64,000 bases of DNA from Patiria pectinifera (Eukaryota; Echinodermata; Asteroidea; Valvatida; Asterinidae). Below, one piece after another: positions 1-35,000 of the stretch. The stretch covers positions 16,244,001-16,308,000 of the forward strand of contig CM057141.1 of NCBI GenBank assembly GCA_029964075.1, read 5' to 3'. Position 1 is the stretch's first letter. Every line of letters begins with the position of its first letter. Below the pieces are notes generated by a model, which saw only the letters and a list, made by a program, of their open reading frames with translations, did not search any database and was not told the origin of the DNA. The position numbers were made by a program, and so were the translations under genes.

Positions 1-23962
<23,962 letters not shown>

Positions 23963-25270
23963 GTAAAATGCCCAGAATCGAACTTCAGAAGACCAGCTCT
24001 GCCAAAAAAAGTCGACTTTAACTGTACTGTCTGGCCTGGTCAGCAATCAGAGATAGAGGGCGCTCTCCACTATGAGCTTTGTTTGTCAGTCCATGGATGG
24101 GATAACCGACACTGGTTGTTTTTTTGGGGGGGCAGAGGGTTCAGGAATGCCAACATTTGTGTGTATGTGTACGTCTTGTATGGAAAAACTGTAGACTAAG
24201 ACAAAATTGACCATTCTTAGAATTCACAGTGATGATTTGAACACTTGCCTTGATTAATTTTAGCAACTTGAAGTTGGCAGTTTACCTAAGCAGTCCAAGA
24301 GCCGTACATGTGTATTCAGTGCTTCTTATTATGTGACTTAGGCCAAAAAAAAAGTCTCCGGTTTCTGGTATGCCCGCGCGTCGCCGTAGCCATGCGCGTC
24401 GGCAAAATGAAAAAAAAAATTTTCAATGGAAGATGATGTCTCAAAACCGCCAAACTCACTGGTTTGACTGGAATCCTGCTGCTGCACAATTTTAACGTGT
24501 TTTTAGATTGGGTTATGGTCAAGAATAAGCTTTATGTGGCCTCTCTGGACTCCCATATATTTGCACTAAGTTTAGTCGGGCACCATTTGCAGTCATCAGC
24601 CGACATTTGAAGCAAAAAAATCAGGTAAAAAAAAAAAAAAGCCGCGTCGCCGCACCACTTTTTGGGCAAGCTCCATACCAGAAACCGGAGACTTCTTATT
24701 ATGTGACTTAAGCTAATTTGCTAGTTGGTTAAAGCTAACTTTATTGTTGATGCACTACGTGCTGAACCATTCGTACCGTTCTTTTTGGAGTGTAGATGTG
24801 CATTGAGTATGGGTTATTTGATCTACATGAACATGTATTTATTTCCAGTGAGTATGATGTGTAACATATTATATGAATCACCTTGAAAGTTACCTTGAAT
24901 TTTTAAACTGTAAATATAAAGGAAAAATTCCATCCTTCTGTACGTTGCCTTGGCCATTTACATTTGAATGATGTGAAAGTCTGTCACATTTAATTCAGTA
25001 CTTAATTGATTGCTTGCACTTGGAAGCAATTTGCTGTGTGGTACTAGTAGTTTATATATTTGTTGTTCGTATCAGTGTTGATATTCTACTATGATTCCTT
25101 GATTAGCTTACTTTGAGAAGTTTTTTAAAAATGAGTTCCTAAATTACCATTGAAATGTATGTATATATTTAGCAGTTGTCAAAGATGATCACTTGTTTTG
25201 ATCACTTGACAAATTGCGTTGCGTAATGTTTCTGTTGTTGGAATAAAATTGTAGCATTGAATTTGACACA
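23963..25270 (+). other. TMEM67: Probable TMEM67 3' UTR with candidate poly(A) signals
   Basis: After the stop there is no further ORF of note. Candidate AATAAA signals lie at 25242-25247 and, further on, 25549-25554. If the first is used, the UTR is about 1.3 kb and includes the MITE at 24341-24692. Transcript data would be needed to fix the end. Confidence 0.4.
24341..24692. mobile_element. MITE, GTCTCCGGTTTCTGG family, in the TMEM67 3' UTR
   Basis: 352 bp. The left end GGCCAAAAAAAAAGTCTCCG, then GTTTCTGGTAT, mirrors the right part ATACCAGAAACCGGAGAC. A near-identical copy lies at 56965-57339. It is flanked by 18-bp perfect direct repeats TTCTTATTATGTGACTTA at 24323-24340 and 24693-24710. 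The right terminus lacks the T-run and GGCC present in the other copy. Confidence 0.8.
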
Positions 25271-27724
25271 TAATATACTGTTGTCTTGTGCATCCCTTCC
25301 ACAGGGGTGTGAAATCTCAGCTTTTTAGCTGATTTCAGCTTTTTGGTTTGAGATTTCAGCTTTTTCCCCTCACTTGCTGTGTACAAAAGTATAGGAGATC
25401 TCCAAAGTTCAGCTTTTTTACACCTTTTTTTCAGCTGCTTTCAGCTATTTTAATCATGTAAGGAAATATTCAGAGGACATCACATCTTTGATGGCAATAT
25501 TGTCGGACAGCCCTTTTTTATTAGCTCCATGATCTTAATAACTGTCAAAATAAAGATGCCGAATGCTTTAATGGTTAATACGTGTAGTTCATATGCATGC
25601 CACCTTTGCTTGTTTTAGATTTTACTAAGCAGTTGTGACACAGATTGTAAAAACTTTGGTTCGAAATTAATCCACTTGAAAGGTTCTCTTCTTTTTATGA
25701 AACACCTATGAGATGTGGAAAGATTAGGGGAAGTAATCCAAGAAAACCACACCCAGCGATCCGAGTCGCTGCACTGTAGCCCTCACGTGAATCGAATGAA
25801 GCATGTGAAGTTTACTCGTTTAAACGAGAAAAAAATCTAAATCCGTTTACATTTTCCCGCTACTTTGTGAAGCGCTTTGAAACCCTAGTTATAAAGCACT
25901 ATTATAAGCGCCACGTTATTACTTATTATGTCAATCGTTGTTAATTTATGTCAATCACCGGTACGTCTGCAGACATAATGTTTTATATGCAGGTGTCAGC
26001 TTTTGTGAAATGGCTTAACGTTTCAAGGTTTCAACGGTATTTGAAATTATTTGCTAAACGTTAAATCGAATATCCCAGCCCCATATACACCACTCGAGTA
26101 CGCAGCATACACGACCGCTGCCGATAACAAAAATCACCATCTTTACTTGGTACCAGTACTTGGAACTTGGTTGGTTCTCCCATCGTCTTCCACCGTGAAG
26201 GGAGTATAACAAGGAGGCCAGAAACACCGGGCAAACCCCTTCTCTTAGCGATGAGTGTTACTGGGTTCTTTTACGTGCGTTAGACCTTAAATAAAACACA
26301 CAGGACCTCCGGCTTAACGTCCCATCCGAAGGGCGAATCAATAATGGTTAAGTGCCTTGCTTAAGGGCACACGTGTCCGGGCCCGGGCTCAAACCCACGC
26401 CACTGTTGCCTCTGAAACACCAGGGCATGAGTCCGGTGTTCTTAACCGCTAGGCCATGACACTCCACATTACATTGAATCCTGGAGAAGTGGGAAATAAT
26501 TAGTGCCGATATGTGATATCCGGGCAGACATGTTACATCATCATAAACCATTTACAGACGTGTTTCATCATAATCAACCATTTAAAGTGGGTGTGATGTA
26601 TGAAAGGTCATTGACCGTGTATCGACTGCAATTTTTTTTAGCCCCTCCACGTTGTACTGAGTGCGAGTGCCCTATGTTCATTGTAATTTACTTGTGAAGA
26701 AAGCAAGGTCAATCTTAGATCAAGTATTTCGCGACCGAAATCTTGATCATAACGGCCCACGCTTACTTTTGCATTAGGTTTTTGCTATTCTTGGATCTTC
26801 ATTGTTTAACGTCGATTCATTTTGTTTTAACATCGACCAATTCCAAAACAAAAACATTCACGTTTTCACATTTTTTGAAATGTTCAGACACGCATTTTAA
26901 CCCTTAATTGGGACTCGCCCTAATTTTTTTGCTAACCTATGAGTACCTTCTAGCAGACTTTTTTTTTTTTTAAACAAAGAACAATCTCAGTAATCTATTA
27001 TTCCAGAATTTGCTGCCCAAGAAAAGAAAAAAAGTTAAAGATAGAATATTCACCTGATATGTGTATTTAAAATTGAGACAATAATTTATTAGACAATGGA
27101 AATATTCTGTAGTATTTGGACATGGGAACGAATTTTTACTACCAAAACTAAGTGTAGTCGTTGTGTAATCATTTACGCAAGATAATTCTTAATTGGAGCA
27201 TGGAGCTATAAACGACATTCTTTTAGCACCCCTGCCTTTCCGCCTAACCTGCAAACAATCTCTTTTATGATCATCGCTGTCTTGTTTTCCTCATTTATTG
27301 CACAACCAATAAACCTTGCCCGCGGTATTGTTTCGAGCTTTGTTTATGTACTTTCCTACTCAACCGGGATCATTGGTGCAATGTTTATACCTGGCAGCGC
27401 GCCGTAAACACCGCCGAGGGGCCCTTAAAGGAGCAAAGCCGCCCGCCAATCACGGAAGGAGGTCAGGGGAAATAAACAGTCGAAACTTGGGCCCCCCCCC
27501 CCCCCATATCACCCTAAGCCAGCCGACATTTCACACGTTATACCTACCTGGATGTGGTCGTGCGCAAGCAAGTGATTACTTAACCACATGCTCCAGTCCG
27601 CATTGGAAGTTCCTTGCCTACAAGATTACTAGTTCACCTAGAAGTGGTGTAAGTACAGACGTCCATTTTTGCAAGGGAGGAGTTTTCTTGATCTGTGGTT
27701 CACGGTTTCTCCTTCGTAACAAAA
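25271..27724. other. Intergenic region between TMEM67 and the EGF gene, with 5' flank
   Basis: Contains a SINE tail (25860-25925, AGCGCTTTGAAACCC... CTATTATAAGCGC), the reverse SINE at 26200-26465, and AT-rich DNA without recognisable genes. Close to the next gene, a GC-richer stretch has GCCCGCCAATCACGG (a CCAAT-type motif around 27446) and a C-tract at 27491-27504. The transcription start of the EGF gene is probably in 27300-27720, but no TATA box at a convincing position was found. Confidence 0.35.
26200..26465 (-). repeat. tRNA-derived SINE, reverse orientation
   Basis: The minus strand reads a tRNA-like head (TGGCCTAGCGGTTAAGAACA; GGGTTTGAGCCCGGGC), then GCAAGGCACTTAACCATTAT, TCGGATGGGACGTTAAGCCG and AAAGAACCCAGTAACACTC. 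It matches the plus-strand SINE at 1249-1663 block by block. Confidence 0.75.
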
Positions 27725-29051
27725 ATGGAGTTGAGAGTCGTCTGCTGCGTTTCGTTACTAGTGGTTCTCCTTATGAGAAGTGGGAAGTGTCAGACTGTAG
27801 ACTTCGATGATGCAGGGCAAGCTGCAGTGCAGGACAACTCACCGAAGACCGGAACCGAGGAGCCGATAGGCAGCGACAGCAATAGCAGCACGGCAACTAA
27901 CTCACCTGGTGGAGTTGAAGATGGCTCAAAGGTAACTTACCTCTGTTCTGTTATTAAAGATCATCCACCATCGGTAACTTAAAGTTTTTGGGTTTTTTTT
28001 CATGGCGGGGTTGTGAGGTATAATAGCCTATAAGTGCAAGGAATATTAGTAATATTTTGTTTGCAAATAAGTTTAATATTGTAATAGGCTACTTTTTTCT
28101 GCATATTAGCTCCATTTTATTAGAAAGATGTGTTTACATTATTGTACGTAATTATGTGTGATATTCGTTACACATACATGAAGGCCCTGTGTGAATGTTT
28201 TGATGTAAATTGTAGGCTTAATGGCCAACACGTACGAGCTACACCCCCCCCCCCCACTCCATGCCCCTCCCCTTCAAGTGGCGAATCCAGGTTTGGGGTT
28301 TACGCGGGTTGGCGGCAATTTTTTTTCAGAAAACAAAAGTGGCCCAAGTTTTTTTTCTTAAAACGGGAGTGGTATTACTACTACTAGCGCTTAGTGAATG
28401 CTTTAAAAAGGAAATATTGCTGGATACTCCACTCACAGTCCTCCCCCCCCCCCCACCACCACCACCAGCCTGGCCAGAACGGGGGGAAAAATCTGCTTGT
28501 TTACATTTGGAGGAAAAAGCTGCTATATTCCCCTCCGTTATGTATATTTTTGGGAGAGTCTGTACCATAAATTACATTTTGTAATAATTTTTGCCTTGTA
28601 AAAGTAAATAGTTATTGCATATTATGTCAATGTTATGGGATATTTAAATTGTTTTTATTTAGTTGCTGTATATTTTTATTTTTTTGTCCAACGTAGGTTG
28701 CTACAACGGATTCACTCACCACAAGAACCAACACAACAGAAGATACAACCACTCTGCAAACTGCCTCTGCAGTGGGAACCACGGGCAAAGCGGCTGAGCT
28801 CACGGCTATATCCACAACATCCACTCGCTCTGCTGATGTGACCACGAGTTCAGTTCCATCCACTATCGCGGAGGCCGTATCCACGGATTCAAATACCTCA
28901 GCCGCCACGACTGCGGACTTATCCACAAATTCAACTACTCTATCCACTGCTGACTTCACCGTCAACAGAACGGTCCTGTCAACAACCCAAGCATCCACCA
29001 CTGCTGAGACAACTACTCGTCAGACAACTACTACAGGTCCGCAAACAACAG
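27725..29051 (+). CDS. EGF gene exons 1-2: signal peptide and Ser/Thr-rich mucin-like segment
   Basis: Exon 1 (27725-27931) gives the signal peptide and an acidic, Ser-rich stretch. Exon 2 (28697-29051) is almost wholly Thr, Ser and Ala, with no cysteine and several N-x-S/T sites, such as NTT, NTS, NST and NRT. This composition predicts dense O-glycosylation, as in mucin-type stalks. Exon 1 ends in phase 0 and exon 2 in phase 1, so exon 2 sets up the phase-1 junctions used by all later EGF exons. Confidence 0.85.
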
Positions 29052-32000
29052 GTGAGTTAAGTCTGGCCCCAGACTGTTTTTCACTTTACTTTCCAAATGA
29101 TCAATGGACGAACCACACCAATCATCAGTTCTGAGATGTATAATATGGAGGGTTGTCCTTCCTCCACGGCTATGCATACACGTACTTACTAGGGTGTCAC
29201 TGGAAACAGAACTGATATTTTCAGCGAAAAATTAACAATTTTCGATAAAGACACACACAATGAAACAGTTGTAAAATAAATTATGATCCTTTCTCGAGGC
29301 TTTTGCAACCTTAATGTTGGATGTTGTTTCCACTTGTTTGTACTGTTTAGGTATGAATTATTGTTGTGTAATCCGAATAAACACTCATGGATAAACATCT
29401 GTGAAGTCTGTCTGGTATAATGACATGAAACTTGAGCAGAAACCTAAACCCAATTTCCTGTATCCTACCCCACGAACTCGGCTTGGTATTGAACTTACGC
29501 CGAAAATCGTCGCCTTATTAGGGTACATTAACATTTACTTTTCTTGAAATACATATATTTGTCTTTTATCTACAAGACTAACCAGTAATTGATGTCAAAC
29601 TTCTTTACCGGAATGTGCATATTGGCAATGGGCGTACTAAACTATGGAGCGTGCATATATTTTCGTGGCCAGACTATAGGTGTGAAAATGATGTGCTAAC
29701 AGCGTTTTTAAAGTTGGGCGCTGATTAATAGGAAAAGATTGCCTTATTTGCCAAAGTACCATACTTCATACGTACACTGATACACTGATCATTCCATAAT
29801 GATAAGTCATGCAGTCCATGGTTTCTTGTAGAGGTGTTAATTGCGATGATTTATCTCCCTTTAAGAAGATTATATAACAATGGCTATCCACGATGTGCAA
29901 GATAGCTGGCCTGCGGTTTTACCTTCGGTATGTCAGAAGTAAAAATCACACCAGTTGTGCAACAGAAAAGCCGAAGGCGTTTAGGCGTGTTTTTCTCGCG
30001 TTTGGTTTTGAGTGGGCGTAAGAGATAACGGAGCTGTGGTGTTTCAAATGATGTGACAAGTGGAGCATTGGTAAAATCCTTGACGTGGGGCCGGTACCAA
30101 ATACCCTGTGAAATGATTCCGCCTGAAATCATGAAATGGTATCTTTCGGAAGAAAACAAGCACTGAAGGTGCGCGCATTCGGGAATTCAGTTTATAAGAT
30201 CCAAAAGTTGTCCATGTTTTTTCCCCTGTTTTCTCAGAATGTATATGACAGCTACTGAGATACTTACGATTTGGAGCAATTTTGTTGCTGCAAAACGAAA
30301 GGAAAAATGCACAAAAAGCAAATGATTCGATGTACTTTTAATATTTATAGGGCGGTCAATCACGTTAGCGGGCATGTGTGGAACCATTTTCATGGATTTA
30401 CACATCGTGTGACCTTGATTCTAATCTTACCCAGTCCATAGAGCAAGGTATGCCCAGTCACACTTCGGTTTTGGGTTTGGTTTTTATCATCCGAAATACA
30501 ACGACTTTTTTGGAGAAAAAGAATTGGAAAAAAACTGTCTCACACGTTGTTTCGACAAACGGTTTCTTGGCTTTTTAGCAATAGAACTTGGCTTTTTAAT
30601 ATAACTACAGTCGACTCTCGTTAGTACAAACTCTGTTAATACAAAATTCTGTTTATAACAAACATAAGGCCTTGGTCCCGACTGTGCAATTATGTGCACA
30701 ATGAATGGGACTGATGTTCCTCTTAATACAAAATTCTGATATAACAAACAATTTGGCTAGGTCCGAACGAGTTTGTATTAACGAGACTCGACTGTATATC
30801 TTAATGGTTTTTGTTGGTGGAATTTCTTCTCTTAAAGTTGGTGTATACGTGCTTGTTGGGTGTTGCACCTTGAAAAATAGATTTACAAATTGAATCGATA
30901 CTTTTCTTGCATTACATTAGTTATAAGCTTTCCAGTGAGACATCGCACGAAAAAAAAAATCGGCCCATGGCAAGTAGGCCTGATCAATTAATTAATTGCA
31001 AATTTTGAATTAAAGGGAATGTACAACATTTGCTTTTGCTGAAAATTTCCGACATAAATGGATTTGGAGGATTAGTATGTGATAGAAAATATTGTTAAAC
31101 CGACTTGTTTCACGTTTTGGGCTTGTAGATGCTGGAAAAACAAAGAAAACCAATCATATTCTAGTAGTCTGGTTCCTGACCCCACTTAAGATTAAACGAA
31201 GCAATTTATAGACTTTGGGGAATTGTTAGTTCAGATAATTAGTCTAGCAGGCTTGTACCCTTTTCACAGGTGGATAATCAATTGCAAAGAAAATGCAAAA
31301 TAACTAAATACGAACATTTTAGAAGCAATTTTTGAAAAAAGCCAGTTTTCTCTAACGCTGGTCGGCCGACCAGCGTTGGAAAAATACAATTTTTTTTAGA
31401 AAATGTGAGCACACCAGCAGCCATGATTTTACAGGATGCTTTAGACTGTCATTTCCTAGAAATCCAGTAAGGTATTTCGTGATTACTTGATCATTTCGTT
31501 TTTTTGATGTTTGAAAAAGTTGTATCTTGCCTTTAAGAGCGGGACGCTCCTGATTCGTTCTGTGTGAGTTCAATTTCTGAACTGGAGCGCGCCATATAAA
31601 ACCGATTTTTAAAACTGTACAAAGGCCTGCAAAAACAAACAAGCAAATTTATTTGTTACATGACATTATATTCCTTTCAATGTCGTTGGGGGGAAAATGT
31701 TACACGATCATGAATTTTTACCGACCTATATCAAACTTTTACGGAGTTATACAAAGCCTTGTTTTCGATACCCTTTCCTTGCTATATGATAGAACCTACA
31801 TGTACCACTATTCTGTGCAACTGTTGTGGCAACTAAAGAACAGACCCTATACATGTACATGTACATGTATCTGCGTCACGTTGCCAAGGTTAATGCTATC
31901 AACCTTGTAAAAAGAAGCATGATATATGGGGTTTCGTTTAACCCCAAATTACGAGTTAATTTGTCGGTCAAGTTCACGTGGGTTGACCTATGCACGGCTG

Positions 32001-35000
32001 TCTATGAGTCTAGAGGTACATCGACTGATGGTTCAAAGTCTGTAAAAGCCATAGAAAGAAACTGAAAGGGAAAGTCAAGTTGCGTTTTTTTCTAAATGGG
32101 GATCGAGGAATAAGTGGAAACGGCTAAATTGCTCAAGTATTGCCCAGTTTCTTAATTAATGGATTGTCTTAGCTAAAATACGATGCTTCTTGAAAAGTGA
32201 TAGAATTTTTATTTAGAAGTGCCAGGCGCGCTCTATCATGGAATCCAAAGGGGAGTTTGTTTACCCCCATAAACAGGGGACCGGAACTTTAATTTCTCAG
32301 AAAAATTCACGTTTTAACTTTGGAATATGCGAGGGCAAAAATCGATGTGTAGGCATATAGTGTTTCGCACGCTGCTAGTGAGCGGAGCTGAATCCGTCGA
32401 ACGGATGAAAGTCCGACTATAAGGTCAAGACATTCGCTAAAGGTTTTAAAAGGCCTAAACTTAACGAATCAGTAGACCTGTGGGTGATGGGTGCTTACAA
32501 ATTAAGGTACATACAACACAAAATACAACTTTGATACTTAGATTTTTGTTGTTGGTGTCTTGCGAAAACCAACCGATTTTTAAAGCACAGTGATGCAGAA
32601 AGAGAGCAGAAACTGTATAGGCCTATACATATAATTTGTTTTAAGTTTTTAAAGGGAATGTACATCATTGGCTTTTGCTGTAATTTTCAGAAATGAACTA
32701 TTTGAGGTGTTAGTGTAATAGATCAAATATTGTTACACTGACATTTTTGAAGTTTTGTGTTCGAAAAGGTTGGAAAAACCAAGAAAAAAACAAAAATGTT
32801 CCAGTAGTCTGGTCCCTGTCTCCACAAAAGATAAAATGGATGAATGTATAGATGATGGAAAATTGTAAGGCAAGGGAACCAGTCTAGCTGGCCTGCACCC
32901 GTTCATGAACATGTAACCAATAGCAAACAAAATTTGGACTGAAAAAACGGCAAATTTGGAGCAGTAGTTGAAAAAAAGTTAGGTTTTTCCAACGCTAGTC
33001 GGCCGACCACCGTTGGAAATGTATACAAAAATACCATTTTCTTGAAAATGACTTCACACCAGGTGCCATAATTTTACAAGATGCTTGAGACTGTCATTTA
33101 TTAACATCCTAGTAAGGTATTTCGTAAAAACTTGGTAGTTTTATTTTTCGATGTTTGCAACTGTTGTATATTCCCTTTAAGTTAAAGCCTTTTCTCTTTG
33201 CCGCGTTCCAAGTATCAGAACTGATAAATCGATATGTTTAATGTTCAAACAGCTCGCACAAGAAAACTGTATGCTGGATATACTATTTAATAGTTCATGG
33301 GTTTTTGTTCTTTCGTGGGTTTTTTTTCAGTGGAGCCCTGTTTATTCGACAATGGAGGTTGTTCCGATATCTGTTTACCCATCGTGGACGGAGGCTACGA
33401 GTGTGAATGTTTCGAGGGATTTGTTCTTGGAGAAGACGGCAGAACATGTGAAGGTAAAATACACAAACAACTCGCAATGCATGTATTTTTTCCCCTCTTA
33501 TTTGGCTCTTTTATATATACCTTTTAATAACAAACTGAAAAGTCTTCATTCATGCCGACAAATGGAAATTTAATGACACTGTCTCGATGTCTTCAGTAGA
33601 TCGATTGTATTCAGCTGGCATCTGTCACTCAGGTGTGTTTTGCTATACAGGGGGAGTTAAAAAAAAAAAAAAAAAAGAAACCCAAATGTTGGGACCATTG
33701 TTTTACTGAAGTACCACATGTAGCACTTTCAAAATCTAGGATATGAAAGCCCAATTCAAGTGCTTTCTTTTAGTACAAGAATCATTCAAATCACTCATGT
33801 ACTTTTCAAGTTACGAAATTTTAAACACAACCACCGTTTTAAGGTTCTGTCCACGGATCACAAAAAAGTTCAGTGTTCTTTCAGCAAAACGAAAACAAAT
33901 CACATAAGGATGTGTGTGAATTGTTTTCGTTTTGCTGAAAGAACGCACACCTTTTTTGTGATCCGTGGACAGAACTTTATAACGGTGGCTGTGTTTAAAA
34001 TTCCGTAACTTGAAAAGTACATGTGTGATTTGAATGATTCTTGTACTAAAAGAAAGCTCATGAATTGGGCTTTCATATCCTAGATTTTGAAAGTGCTACA
34101 TGCAGAACTTCACTAAAACATTGGTCCCGACATTTGGGTTTCGTTTGTTTTTACTCACCCTGTATGTGTGAATCATGTTAATTCATGAACATAAATGCAC
34201 AAGAGGTCGCTTCGTGCGTATCCCGGTTGAACAAAAGGACACATCTCGAAGAGTGGCCGCAATGCAAACGATCTATCATCGATTGCTGGCCCAAACTTCT
34301 ACATTTGTTTCATCAAACCAGTAGACCTTCAAGATGGGACAATAGACTTATTAAGGCGGAGTTTGAGGGCAGTGGTTTTCTATCCTTTGATAGGCATGAG
34401 TAAACATTTTTGAGCGTTCAATGTTAATGATAAATTTAAACGAAGAAGACACAACGAAGGTCTATTGCAGATGCAAAATTGCAACTTGGTCAAGAAATTA
34501 TAATTAACACATGGGTGTGCAGTTTTTATGCTGAACTGTATGAATTCCGTAATACACTTGCTTCCATCCTGACTGACTTTAGGAAATATACAGGGTGGAT
34601 AAAAAAAAAACCGAAACCGAGATATTATTGCTTATTGGAGCAGAAGTAGGGCACATGGGAATCAAAGGGAGATATTCTCTGTGAGGGTCGAATCTCCTCT
34701 TTAAAATGACACCCTGATCATGTCATTACATTCACGGTTGACTGAGCAGAGACCAATTTTATGAAAGGGTCTATTTAGAGACATGCGCCACTTTTCATGT
34801 TGAAATCTCTTTCCCCCACCTGCCTTGGCAACCATAGCCTTTCACTCTGTGACAATTGACAAAACAAAAACCACAATTGAAAAGTGGCGCAATTCTCTAA
34901 ATAGACCCTTTCATTTAATTGGTCGCTGCTCAGTCAACTGTGATCGTAATGACATGACCAGGGTGTCATTTTAAAGAGGAGATTCAACCCTAACAGAGGA

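Larger units (their letters stand above)
29052..33330. other. EGF gene intron 2 (4.3 kb)
   Basis: The longest intron of the window. It holds the pogo-like MITE (30608-30794) and two TTAAAGGGAATGT MITEs (31010-31536, 32649-33180), with a TACATGTACATGTACATGTA run near 31852. The rest is AT-rich and shows no conserved ORF or RNA gene that I can recognise. Confidence 0.6.

Noticed and set aside
27316..27810. 164-codon open frame overlapping the start of the EGF gene
   Set aside because: It opens at a TTG, has no recognisable domain, and overlaps the better supported ATG and signal peptide at 27725 in another frame. Treated as chance.
28633..29001. 122-codon open frame on the minus strand opposite the mucin-like exon
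   Set aside because: It is the antisense shadow of the Thr/Ser-rich exon 28697-29051 (low-complexity Val/Ala/Ser).
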